From: Methylomarinum vadi
Lineage (GTDB): Bacteria; Pseudomonadota; Gammaproteobacteria; Methylococcales; Methylomonadaceae
Assembly: GCF_000733935.1 (NCBI RefSeq)
Contig: NZ_JPON01000001.1
Coordinates: forward strand, 2,464,501-2,528,500
Reading direction: 5' to 3'
DNA: 64,000 nt
The notes beneath the pieces are model-generated. The model was not told the origin of the DNA and did not search any database. It worked only from the letters and a program-made list of their open reading frames with translations. How positions within the stretch are numbered: position 1 is the stretch's first letter; each line of letters begins with the position of its first letter. The translations under genes were made by a program, and so were the position numbers. Below are positions 37,228-45,950 of this stretch, piece after piece.

Positions 37228-37254
37228 GTGAAATCGCCGTGAAATCTTTGTGAA
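37228..37254 (-). promoter_or_regulatory. Triple cre-tag array (CreB-type operator)
   Basis: On the minus strand three TTCAC half-sites lie at 37254-37250, 37243-37239 and 37232-37228. Each is separated by exactly 6 nt, so the period is 11 bp. TTCAC-N6-TTCAC is the known CreB/BlrA binding element. The array begins 4 nt after the creC stop and ends 80 nt before the VIT/vWA start, ideal for activating the sorting genes. Confidence 0.8.
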
Positions 37255-37258
37255 GAAC

Positions 37259-38692
37259 TTAAGCGCGTGACGCAGGGAAAAACAGACTGGCCGATACGCC
37301 GCCCTCGGGGCGGTTTTCCAACCTGATGTCACCTTGATGCAAAGCGGTAATTTCCCTAACCAGACTGAGGCCCAGCCCGGAGCTCTTGCGGCCGTCGCCG
37401 GGTCGTTTCAGCGAATAAAAACGTTCGAAAACGCGTCCGAACGCATAGTCGGGGATGCCGGGTCCCCGGTCGAGCACGGCGAAGCGAACGCCGTCGTCCA
37501 GGCGCTCGGCCCGAAGTGTAATGGTGCCGTTTTCCGGGCTAAAATCGATGGCGTTCTGCACGACGTTCAGCAGCGCCATGCGGATCAGATTCGGTTCGCC
37601 TTGCAGCATACAGTTGCGATTACCCAAAATTTCCAGGTCCAGGCGTTTGACCGTTAACAACGGCATTACGGTTTTTTCCAGTTCGTCGAGCAGGTTTTGT
37701 ACGACGATAGGTTTCTGCGTATCGATGTATTTGCGCGACTCCAGCGAGGACAACAGCAACAGATTGTCGACGATACGGCCGATGCGACCGCTTTCCTGGC
37801 GGATATTGCGCAGGAAGGTCTGTGTCTGCGCCGGACTGAGTTCTTCTCCCAGCAACTCGACCGCACCGCTGATGGCTGACAGCGGACTTTTGATCTCATG
37901 CGTCAGAGTTTGCACGTAATTTTCCACGTAACGCTTCCCTGCCAGCGCGTCGCGCATCTGTTCGAAGGCGATGCCCAGCTCCTCCATTTCGCTGGAACCC
38001 AGTGCCGGCCGATTGACCCTCCGGCCGTCGCGGATCGCCCGTGCATAGTCGGTCAGGCAAAGTATCGGCCGGGTTACCCAGACGCTCAACAGCAGACCGA
38101 TGGCGATCAACGTCAGACACACCAATGTGCTGCCGAGAATGAATTTATTCTGCGCGGCCTGGGTGAACTGGTCGGCGCTGTAAGTCGGCTTGCCGACCGA
38201 CAGCACGCCGATCAGATTCCCGTCGCGCAGGACCGGGGCGGCGATGTAGAGCATTTTTCTGTCGCTGTCGTTTTCCATCGGCGACGTTCGCGCACCGTAA
38301 TCGCCGCGCAAAGTACGGTGGACATCGCGCCATTGCGAATAATCCCGGCCTTCGTCGCGACCGTTATCGGAATCGAAAACGACGATGCCGGTTCGGTCGG
38401 TGATGTAGACATGCCAATCGACCTTGTTTTTGATCAGACCAAAGATCTGTGCGGAAAACACTTGCGTGCGAACCTGAGCGAAACCGGCGCGGAACAGATC
38501 GATGTCGAGCTTGTCGTGATCGGCCGAGGCGGCGGCCAGCGACGCTAGCACCCTGGCGGCATCAACCAAGGGCTCTTCGGTCGATTCGCGGTAGCGCAGT
38601 TCGATATCGTCGACGACGAACGAGATCGGAACATAAAACCCGGCGCCGAGCAGCAGCACGATCCCCAGGATGATGCGCCGGCGGATGCTCAT
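37259..38692 (-). CDS. creC: Sensor histidine kinase, CreC-like
   Basis: 477 residues: TM1 (about 6-26), a periplasmic Cache-like sensor domain (about 30-185; motif VYITDRTGIVVFDSDNGRDE), TM2, HAMP, then H-box LTHEIKSPLSAISGA and the ATPase domain with NVVQNAIDFS, LDRGPGIP and GLGLSLV. The start at 38692 overlaps the regulator's stop by ATGA; an upstream in-frame extension lies inside the regulator gene and is rejected. Domain order and the paired regulator match CreC of Escherichia coli. Beyond it is the cre-tag array and the VIT/exosortase genes in place of creD. Confidence 0.87.
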   Translation of the reverse strand: MSIRRRIILGIVLLLGAGFYVPISFVVDDIELRYRESTEEPLVDAARVLASLAAASADHDKLDIDLFRAGFAQVRTQVFSAQIFGLIKNKVDWHVYITDRTGIVVFDSDNGRDEGRDYSQWRDVHRTLRGDYGARTSPMENDSDRKMLYIAAPVLRDGNLIGVLSVGKPTYSADQFTQAAQNKFILGSTLVCLTLIAIGLLLSVWVTRPILCLTDYARAIRDGRRVNRPALGSSEMEELGIAFEQMRDALAGKRYVENYVQTLTHEIKSPLSAISGAVELLGEELSPAQTQTFLRNIRQESGRIGRIVDNLLLLSSLESRKYIDTQKPIVVQNLLDELEKTVMPLLTVKRLDLEILGNRNCMLQGEPNLIRMALLNVVQNAIDFSPENGTITLRAERLDDGVRFAVLDRGPGIPDYAFGRVFERFYSLKRPGDGRKSSGLGLSLVREITALHQGDIRLENRPEGGVSASLFFPASRA

Positions 38693-39375
38693 CGGTCGTC
38701 CCGCAGCGAATAACCGATGCCCCGGTGGGTCACGATCGGATCGTCGTCGGGATAAACGGCCTTCAGTTTCTGACGGAGCATCTTGATATGCGTGTCGACG
38801 GTGCGCTCCAGACTGATGCCGCCGTGTTCCCAAGCGATGTCCAACAATTGTTCCCGGCTGAATACACGGCCCGGCGCTTGCAGCAACACTTTCAGCAGAC
38901 GGTATTCGGTGCGCGACAGCTCCAGCGGCGTGTCGCGATAGCTAATGCGTAATTTTTCCTGGTCAATGGTGAACGCCGGTAGATCTTTAGCGGCGGAGTT
39001 GAGGCTACTGTGTTGTGTGGTTCGACGCAACACGGCCTTGACCCGGGCGCTCAATTCGCGCGGGCTGAACGGCTTGGTGACGTAATCGTCGCCGCCCAGT
39101 TCCAGGCCGACGACCCGGTCTATCTCGTCGCTGCGCGCGGTCAGGAAAATCAGCGGAATAACCGACGAGGCGCGGATTTGCCGGGCCAGGTCGAATCCGT
39201 TCATGTCGGGCAAGCCGATGTCGAGGATCAACAAGTCGAATTGTCTATCGGCCAATTCGGCTATGGCTTCGTTACCGGTAGAAGCGGAAACGACCGAAAA
39301 GCCTTCCGTTTCCAGCGCAAAGGTGATGTTATCGACGATCGACGGTTCGTCGTCGACTATGAGAATGGTGGCCAT
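38689..39375 (-). CDS. creB: Response regulator, CreB-like (OmpR family)
   Basis: 228 residues: receiver domain with acidic pocket VDDEPS and phospho-acceptor Asp in LLILDIGLPDMNGF, and a winged-helix DNA-binding domain (about 130-225) with SRTEYRLLKVLLQAPGRVFS and DTHIKMLRQKLK. ATG 39375 is the natural start (MATILIVDDEP); the open frame upstream has no family match. It should bind TTCAC-N6-TTCAC elements, and a three-fold array of these lies at 37228-37254. No tandem site is seen upstream of creB itself. Confidence 0.88.
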   Translation of the reverse strand: MATILIVDDEPSIVDNITFALETEGFSVVSASTGNEAIAELADRQFDLLILDIGLPDMNGFDLARQIRASSVIPLIFLTARSDEIDRVVGLELGGDDYVTKPFSPRELSARVKAVLRRTTQHSSLNSAAKDLPAFTIDQEKLRISYRDTPLELSRTEYRLLKVLLQAPGRVFSREQLLDIAWEHGGISLERTVDTHIKMLRQKLKAVYPDDDPIVTHRGIGYSLRDDR

Positions 39376-39606
39376 GTCGGTCGGTGAAACGGGCGATACG
39401 ATTAATGCAGAATAACACTGTTTTTGCTTAAAGCTGGCATTATCCAGCTCGGTAGGAAAAATCCGTTTATTGGCATTTATAGACAGCAAATAAACAAACG
39501 TCAATGAGACGAGGCAGCAATCGGTTTGGTAACCTTCGGCTGTATAGTGTGTTGGTAACATCATTTGGTTGTTGATTAATCTTGAACGGATGGATTCAGC
39601 GTTTCC

Positions 39607-39881
39607 TCAATGAAGCATCCGCGATTGCCGAGTTTGTTTTTCCTCCACCAATGAACTGGATACCTTTTGCCAATGTTCCAGCAATTGCCGATACATCTCG
39701 CGGCTGTCTTCGTTTTCCTGCGTCGCGGGGTGGGCGAGCAGTTTTTGCAGCTGGTGGACGATGACATGGGCCAGTTTCGGGCAATGGTAACCGTTGATGA
39801 AGCGGGTCATCAGGAGACAGGTGGCTGCGTGCAATTGAGATATTTCCAGTACGTTCCTGGGGTTGATTTCAGCGGAATTCA
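39607..39881 (-). CDS. Small protein of unknown function
   Basis: 91 residues, mostly helical, beginning MNSAEINPRNVLEISQLH, with two Cys (ATCLL, GYHCPK) and no signal peptide or membrane helix. AGGAG lies 6 nt before the chosen ATG; an upstream in-frame start is less likely. The 5' leader holds a large hairpin (39908-40032) ending in a U-rich tract, and a good Fur box lies at 40116, so iron-dependent and leader control are possible. No family recognised. Confidence 0.6.
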
Positions 39882-39907
39882 TAGCATCTCCTAACAAAAC
39901 AAAAAAG

Positions 39908-40032
39908 GTCATCGGTCGGCAACGCAGCAAAATCCGGCAGGTTCAATGGCAGAAAGACGACGCCTGGCTGATTCTTATGAAGGCCTGGCGTGTCCAATGA
40001 TTTCGCTGCGTTTCTGCATGCCGACCGATGAC
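39908..40032 (-). promoter_or_regulatory. Large leader stem-loop with U-tract
   Basis: The outer arms GTCATCGGTCGGCA (39908-39921) and TGCCGACCGATGAC (40019-40032) are perfect. The inner arms AACGCAGC..AAAATC and GATTTCGCTGCGTT extend the stem, with a further GACGACGCC/GGCGTGTC hairpin near the tip. On the minus strand the structure is followed by a T-rich run (TTTTTTGTTTTG) and then AGGAG-ATG of the 91-residue gene. It could be a terminator-type attenuator, an sRNA end or a repeat insertion. Confidence 0.55.
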
Positions 40033-40115
40033 GAAACATAATATGGCGCATGCGTTTAGTACCTGGAGGACTCGCAGGGGCGCCAGAGATAGCGAGAGAA
40101 CTATCGGATACAAAT

Positions 40116-40134
40116 GATAATGATTCTTATTATT
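40116..40134. promoter_or_regulatory. Probable Fur box
   Basis: GATAATGATTCTTATTATT matches 15 of 19 positions of the Fur consensus. It is placed upstream of the leader hairpin of the minus-strand 91-residue gene. No convincing + strand gene follows it. Confidence 0.55.
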
Positions 40135-40557
40135 AAGTCAAGAAAATAATGCTTCCCGTTGCAGAATGCTATCGGGTTATCGTCCCAATCCTCAGTTCGA
40201 AGGAGAATTCAAATCCAAGGCAATGGCGTTTAATCGGGATTGCGGGAAGCGTTTTACAAGAACGGCCTGGGGCCATTACTACAATTGTCGAAGGAAAGAG
40301 GCCGGTAGCATCGGCTTTTTCCCGTCCGGCTAGCGGGAAATTCAGCAGCTATTCGATGCTTTTCGGAGGACAGACTCGCTAATCCGAAAAAGAAATGCGC
40401 ACGTTAACCCAGCCTTGGCATTGAAAACTATAATATATTGATAAACAATGAAAAAATAATTTTATGGCACGACATTGGCAAAGCTGGGTTAAATTCGTCG
40501 TGGGCCGCCGTGAAGCCATGCGTGAGGCGGAAAAGGCAAGAATGAAACCGCAAACCG

Positions 40558-41967
40558 TCAATTCATTAATAAGTGTGCATAAATGCTGACGAAGTAGCCC
40601 AACGCGATGGCGGGAGCCCATTTCAAATGGACCAAAAATGAATAAACGCCTCTTGCCTGCCCCATCAGCGCCACGCCGGCTGCCGAGCCTATCGACAGTA
40701 GACTGCCACCGACCCCGGTCGTCAACGTGACCAGCAGCCATTGCGTTTCAGACATGTTCGGGGACATGGTCAAGACGGCAAACATGATGGGAATGTTATC
40801 GACGATGGCCGATAAGATACCGACCAGGATATTAGCCGTCGTCGCCCCCAGCTGGCCGTACATGAATTCGGAGGCGTTACTCAAATAACCCATGAAGCCT
40901 AGGCCGCCGACCGACATGATCACTCCGTAGAAGAAGAACAGCGTATCCCATTCCGATTTGGCGATATGGCTGAAAACGTCGAAAGCGCTGCCGGTCGGTT
41001 CCGAGCCCGGGATCATGTCGAACGAGGATTTTTCTTGCCTGAATTTCATGCGCAGGTAATAACCGAACATCTTCAGATAACCTAAGCCCATTAACATGCC
41101 TAATGCGGCGGGCAGGTGCAGGTATTGATGGAATAAGATCGACGTCGCGATTGTTGCAAGGAACAACAGGATGATAACGATGCCTCCGTGTTTAATGACC
41201 GACGTGTCTTCATCGTCCGGCGGCAGCGGTTGATCCTTTGGCAAACAAAAATGCATTAAGGCGGCCGGTACCGCAAAATTCAACACCGCAGGGACGAACA
41301 ATTTGAAGAAGGTTGCGAACTCCAAAATGTCTTTTTGCCAAACCATCAGCGTCGTGATATCGCCAAAGGGGCTGAAGGCGCCGCCCGCATTGGCGGCAAC
41401 GACGATGTTGACGCAGGAGATCGCGGTGAATTCCGGTTTCGAGGCGCCGACCGTCAACACCACGGTGCACATGATCAACGCAGCGGTCAAATTATCCGCC
41501 ACGGGAGAGATAAAAAAAGTGATGACTCCCGTCAGCCAAAAAATTTGTCGGAAACTGAGATTTTTTGCAACTAATTTATAACGCAGCGCCTCGAAAACTC
41601 CGCGCTCTATCATGGCGCTGATGTAAGTCATTGCCACCATCAGGAAAAAAAATAATTCCGCGTATTCCATAAAGTAATGTTTCACCGCCTGGTTGGCGAC
41701 ATTGCTTAGGCCGGCATCGACGTAAATAAATGCAATCAAGGTCCAGATGATCCCTGCGGCGACCATTACCGGTTTGGACTTGTGCAGATGCAATTTTTCC
41801 TCATAAAAAACCAGAATATAGGCGATCGAAAAAATGCCAAGCGCCATATAACCGGAAAGATGGCGGGTTAGATCCAGCCGCTCGGAGCCGTCCTCCACAC
41901 CCAGCACCGTGATGGGAAACAGCAAGAATAAAATCAGCACGGGCAGTTTCGAGATTATTGTCAGCAT
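40558..41967 (-). CDS. nhaD: Sodium/proton antiporter NhaD
   Basis: 469 residues with about 12-13 membrane helices. Family segments include FFISPVADNLTAALIMC, AANAGGAFSPFGDITTLMVW and SAIVDNIPIMFAVLTM, the two inverted discontinuous helices of the ion-transporter superfamily. It exchanges Na+ or Li+ for H+ and serves pH and salt tolerance. The gene is single, minus strand, with a 580-nt upstream region holding a terminator/antiterminator-like leader at 42076-42136. Confidence 0.92.
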   Translation of the reverse strand: MLTIISKLPVLILFLLFPITVLGVEDGSERLDLTRHLSGYMALGIFSIAYILVFYEEKLHLHKSKPVMVAAGIIWTLIAFIYVDAGLSNVANQAVKHYFMEYAELFFFLMVAMTYISAMIERGVFEALRYKLVAKNLSFRQIFWLTGVITFFISPVADNLTAALIMCTVVLTVGASKPEFTAISCVNIVVAANAGGAFSPFGDITTLMVWQKDILEFATFFKLFVPAVLNFAVPAALMHFCLPKDQPLPPDDEDTSVIKHGGIVIILLFLATIATSILFHQYLHLPAALGMLMGLGYLKMFGYYLRMKFRQEKSSFDMIPGSEPTGSAFDVFSHIAKSEWDTLFFFYGVIMSVGGLGFMGYLSNASEFMYGQLGATTANILVGILSAIVDNIPIMFAVLTMSPNMSETQWLLVTLTTGVGGSLLSIGSAAGVALMGQARGVYSFLVHLKWAPAIALGYFVSIYAHLLMN

Positions 41968-42075
41968 AGTTTCGTGTTTATTGGGTTAAAATGTTAAGCG
42001 GAACGATCATGCAACTTCTCGTTCTTTAGTTCGTGTTGCATGTGAAATCATGCGGATATGGTGAAAAGCAGGATT

Positions 42076-42136
42076 AAAAAACACCGGTTCCGTGCCGCTG
42101 AAAGGCAACCGGGGAAACCACGGATATCTAGGTTGC
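42076..42136 (-). promoter_or_regulatory. Candidate attenuator or riboswitch in the nhaD leader
   Basis: Read on the minus strand, a hairpin (42112-42084; CCGGTT..AACCGG arms) is followed by a T-run (42081-42076), a normal terminator. Just before it GCAACC (42136-42131) can pair with GGTTGC (42110-42105), which overlaps the terminator's first arm. The two structures exclude each other. The rest of 42137-42549 holds no gene. No known riboswitch class was recognised. Confidence 0.45.
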
Positions 42137-42549
42137 GACACAAACCGGCCCGCCCATAACGGGAGTTTATCTTGGCCAACTCCTGAATCTGTCTCATTGT
42201 AACGACCGAACCTTGCAAAAACCTGTCAGGACGGTTTTAAAGGCGCATTTTTCGCACAATTTGTTTTCGAGGTACGCGCCGGCGAACACCGTTGCAGTAC
42301 TGTAGTCGGTCATAAATCCCGCAACACCGCCGGCTCTATGAGTTTTTGAGTGGTCGGAAAAGGCTTTGCAATTGCGTGCCTAGGTGTTTTTGAGCTGCCT
42401 TGATTCGAGCGTTAAAAATCATCGAATGGGTTTCGGCGCCTTCAGATGCACGGCGGACAGGTTCACTCCTCCCCTTGCCTTCGGTAGAATCCGAGTTTGT
42501 TCATTGATTAGTGGCGGCAAAATAGTTTGCCGGCGAACGGCGCATCGAC

Positions 42550-43542
42550 ATGATAGAAAGCATTTACATAGAGCGGGGCATTCGCGACCATCCCCGGGTC
42601 GAACGGATTTGCCGGCGTTTTCCGCGGGCCCGAAAAATCAGCTGCGAGCGCTATGGCGAGGTCTTTAATCCGAAGGCGCAGAATTTCCGCCTGCAAAAAC
42701 AGCGCCCGGCGTTGATTCTGGCGCGGAAATTCCGCCATTTCGCCTTGCCGGCGCCGGCCGGTTACGGCATCGGCGCCCGGCATAATTATTATTTCTCCCA
42801 CATGCTGAATTGCCTGTACGACTGCCGCTATTGTTTTCTCCAAGGCATGTATCAGTCGGCAAATTATGTGTTGTTCGTCAATTACGAGGATTATCAAGCC
42901 GATATCCGCCGCATTAGCAAGGAACACGGGGATGAGGCGGTGCATTTTTTCTCCGGCTACGATTGTGACAGTCTGGCCTTTGAACCGGTCACCGGATTCG
43001 CCGAGCATTTTTTGCCGATGTTCGAAAGCCTGCCCAATGCCTGGCTGGAGTTACGCACCAAGAGCACCCAGGTCAGAAGTCTGTTGAGCAGGCCGTCTTT
43101 CCCCCGCTGTGTGGTTGCCTTCAGTCTGGCGCCGGAACAGATCGCCGAGAAGGTCGAATTGAAGGCTCCTCCCATCCACAGCCGACTGGAAGCCATGCGT
43201 AAATTGCAGGAAAAAGGCTGGTCGCTGGGATTGCGCTTCGATCCGTTGATCTATCAGCATGGCTACCTTAAACAATTTCAGGAATTATTCGAGCAGGTGT
43301 TCGCGATGCTGAAGCCGGAAGCCTTGCATTCGGTCAGTCTGGGGGTATTTCGCTTGCCGGAGAGCTATTTCAAGAAGATCCACAAGCTTTATCCAGAGGA
43401 AAAATTGTTTGCCAGTCCGTTACAAACCCAACAGGGAATGACCTCCTATCGCCAGGATTTAGAGCAGGAAATGACGCAACGCTGCACGGAGATGTTGTTG
43501 CGGTATATTCCGACGGAGAAATTTTTTCCATGCACGCTATAA
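42550..43542 (+). CDS. SPL-family radical SAM protein (spore photoproduct lyase-like)
   Basis: 330 residues with the CX3CX2C cluster motif CLYDCRYCFLQG (Cys88, 92, 95) binding a 4Fe-4S cluster and S-adenosylmethionine. The N-terminal helical part and the TIM-barrel segments resemble spore photoproduct lyase homologues found in non-spore-formers. It may repair UV photoproducts or modify another substrate. It overlaps the SDR gene by 13 nt, so they form an operon. Confidence 0.82.
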   Translation: MIESIYIERGIRDHPRVERICRRFPRARKISCERYGEVFNPKAQNFRLQKQRPALILARKFRHFALPAPAGYGIGARHNYYFSHMLNCLYDCRYCFLQGMYQSANYVLFVNYEDYQADIRRISKEHGDEAVHFFSGYDCDSLAFEPVTGFAEHFLPMFESLPNAWLELRTKSTQVRSLLSRPSFPRCVVAFSLAPEQIAEKVELKAPPIHSRLEAMRKLQEKGWSLGLRFDPLIYQHGYLKQFQELFEQVFAMLKPEALHSVSLGVFRLPESYFKKIHKLYPEEKLFASPLQTQQGMTSYRQDLEQEMTQRCTEMLLRYIPTEKFFPCTL

Positions 43543-44270
43543 CGCGAACCGTTTTGGTCACCGGCGCCAGTTCCGGCATCGGCCAGGCGGTTGCCAGAAG
43601 ACTGTTGGCCGAAGGACACCATGTGATCGGCACGGCCCGCGATTGCGGTTCTTTTGTTAAACGGCATCCTCGTTTTGGTTGTTATGCGTTGGATCTGGCC
43701 AAGCCGGAAACCATTGCGCCGCTGGCGCGGCAACTTCAGCAAGATTTTCCAGAACTGGATACGGTGGTTTTTTGCGCCGGCTACGGTCAGTTCGGCTCGT
43801 TGGAACAGTTTTCCTACCGCCAGATCGAAGAACTGATGATGGTCAATTTCACCGCCCAGGCCATGTTGACCAGGGCCTTGCTGCCGAAACTGAAACACCT
43901 GCCGCGTTGCAACCTGGTTTACATCGGCTCGGAGGCCGCCTTGCTAGGCCGCCGCCAAGGGAGTATTTACTGCGCCAGCAAATTCGCCCTGCGCGGTTTT
44001 ACCCAGGCCTTGCGCGACGAATGCGGCACCAGTTGTGTCAGGGTAACGCTGATCAACCCGGGCATGGTGCAAACGCCTTTTTTCGACAAACTGTCCTTTA
44101 GGCCGGGGGAAGAGTCAGGCCAGTTCCTCCAGGCCGACGATGTCGCGGATGCCGTCTCCTATGTTTTGCAGGCCGGCGAACACATGGTGGTGGAGGAAAT
44201 CAATCTGAACCCGGTCAATAAGGTGGTCAGGTTTAAGGGTAAAAACGGAGCCGACAAGAACAAGGATTAA
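43530..44270 (+). CDS. Short-chain dehydrogenase/reductase
   Basis: 246 residues, classical SDR: cofactor motif TGASSGIG (residues 11-18), NAG-region FCAGYG, catalytic Ser in YIGSEAAL and YCASK (Tyr-x-x-x-Lys). The substrate is unknown. The overlap with the SPL gene suggests joint expression. Confidence 0.85.
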   Translation: MHAITRTVLVTGASSGIGQAVARRLLAEGHHVIGTARDCGSFVKRHPRFGCYALDLAKPETIAPLARQLQQDFPELDTVVFCAGYGQFGSLEQFSYRQIEELMMVNFTAQAMLTRALLPKLKHLPRCNLVYIGSEAALLGRRQGSIYCASKFALRGFTQALRDECGTSCVRVTLINPGMVQTPFFDKLSFRPGEESGQFLQADDVADAVSYVLQAGEHMVVEEINLNPVNKVVRFKGKNGADKNKD

Positions 44271-44345
44271 AGACCAATGGCATACAAACATTGGGGTTGG
44301 CCCTATAATTGAGCATTAATATTAGCTGACCGATTACGTGCTTCC

Positions 44346-45950
44346 ATGCTTTCCAGATTCATTGTGTATTGCGCTTATTATTTGAATGGGTCCAACCGCT
44401 ACGGCCGTTATAAGCGCTTTCTTTATGAATTGATGGAAAGCCCGGACAGTCAGCTGCGCAAGCATTTCGACATTTTCATGATCTGCCTGGTCATGCTGAG
44501 CGTGTTCGTATTGGTTTACCACGTCGAGCACGAAATCGGGCGGTTCGGAGAATATCTGGAACATTTCGTCGTGGCGATATTCATCACGGAATATCTGCTC
44601 AGGCTTTGGTTGTATTCGGATTCCCATCGCATCATTATCGAACAGTACGAAAGAGCCCAGTTTCTCAAAGTCCGCTTCAATTTATACGGTGCCGTAAAGC
44701 AAATACTGGCGAAAAAGCTGGAATATATGTTATCGCCCTTCGCCATTATCGACTTGCTGGCGATACTGCCCAGTTACCGGCCGTTGCGAATCTTGCGGAT
44801 ATTTCTGATTTTCCGCCTCTTCAAGTTGTTCCGCTATTCCAACAGTATCAAGGTGTTTGGCGAAGTCCTGGCGAACAAACGCTTCGAACTGATTACGCTG
44901 ATGATATTCATCGGCTTTCTATTATTTATATCCAGTGTCGGTATTTATCTGTTCGAACACGATGCCGCAGGCGGCCAGGTCGACGACTTGGCCGATGCGC
45001 TGTACTGGTCGATCGTCACGCTGTCCACCGTCGGTTACGGCGATATTACCCCGCAGACCGTCGGCGGTCGTCTGGTAGCGGTCATGTTGATCCTGACGGG
45101 GTTGGGAGTCTTGGCGTTTTTTACCTCCATCTTCGTCGCGGCGTTTAGCGAAAGAATGCCCAAGCTAAGAGAAAACCGGACCTATGCCGAGCTCGAACGC
45201 TATAAGAAATTCATCATCATTTGCGGCTTCGGCCGGGTGGGCCAGGAGATCGCCCGGCAATTGGCGAACGACAAACAAAAATTCATCGTCATCGATCGCA
45301 ACGAGACCAAGATCAATGCCGCCAAGCAATTGGGCTTTTTGGTCAGCCACGGCGATGTCACCAAGAACGATGTGCTGATCAGGGCCGGGATCAATCGCGG
45401 CGCGACGGCCGTGCTGTGCGTCACCGGCAACGACGTCACCAATGTTTATGTCACGCTGAGCGGTCGTTATTTGAACCCGTCCATTCAGATCATTTCCCGC
45501 GCCAACCGCCACGACAATGTCAATAAGTTGTATCAGGCCGGCGCCGACAACGTGATCGAGCCGTTCGAGATCGCCGGTTTGCTGGCCGCCCAATACATCG
45601 GCCAACCGGTCGCCTTTGAGGTAATTTCGGGGATTTTGCAGGAACAGAAACATATTCAGATGGAAACCATCATCGTCGTCGAAGGTTCCATGCTCGACAA
45701 GGCCCAGGTCGGAGATATCGATTTGACCCGTTACAAACTGACGCTGATCGGAGTGATCAGCACCAACCCGATCCATCTAAAACATAAGAATATTTATCCG
45801 CTTAAGCAGCAGCATTTTTATTTCAACCCGGAGGCGCATTTCATCTTGCGGCCGCATGACATTTTGATGGTGTTGGGAAGGGAATACAGCATAAGCCATT
45901 TTCGCGACCAGATCGAGCAAAGCGGCCTATTGAGCGGACAAAAAATATGA
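44346..45950 (+). CDS. Voltage-sensor-type potassium channel with RCK (TrkA-N/TrkA-C) domain
   Basis: 534 residues: six membrane helices with an Arg-rich S4 (RPLRILRIFLIFRLFKLFR, about residues 141-159). The pore selectivity filter is TVGYGD (about 228-233). The RCK Rossmann domain begins IIICGFGRVGQEIARQL (about 284) and is followed by a TrkA-C domain (about 430-520). It is a gated inner-membrane K+ channel or exporter. A second RCK protein is encoded with ATGA overlap, which may complete a double gating ring. A basic, long N-terminus precedes S1. Confidence 0.87.
   Translation: MLSRFIVYCAYYLNGSNRYGRYKRFLYELMESPDSQLRKHFDIFMICLVMLSVFVLVYHVEHEIGRFGEYLEHFVVAIFITEYLLRLWLYSDSHRIIIEQYERAQFLKVRFNLYGAVKQILAKKLEYMLSPFAIIDLLAILPSYRPLRILRIFLIFRLFKLFRYSNSIKVFGEVLANKRFELITLMIFIGFLLFISSVGIYLFEHDAAGGQVDDLADALYWSIVTLSTVGYGDITPQTVGGRLVAVMLILTGLGVLAFFTSIFVAAFSERMPKLRENRTYAELERYKKFIIICGFGRVGQEIARQLANDKQKFIVIDRNETKINAAKQLGFLVSHGDVTKNDVLIRAGINRGATAVLCVTGNDVTNVYVTLSGRYLNPSIQIISRANRHDNVNKLYQAGADNVIEPFEIAGLLAAQYIGQPVAFEVISGILQEQKHIQMETIIVVEGSMLDKAQVGDIDLTRYKLTLIGVISTNPIHLKHKNIYPLKQQHFYFNPEAHFILRPHDILMVLGREYSISHFRDQIEQSGLLSGQKI

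Noticed and set aside
40149-40382. 77-codon + strand frame downstream of the Fur box
   Set aside because: No family pattern or ribosome site; the minus-strand gene is a better target for the box, although I cannot exclude a small + strand product.
40464-40589. Short + strand frame MARHWQSWVKF... of 41 codons
   Set aside because: It overlaps the end of nhaD and has no ribosome site; too short to support.
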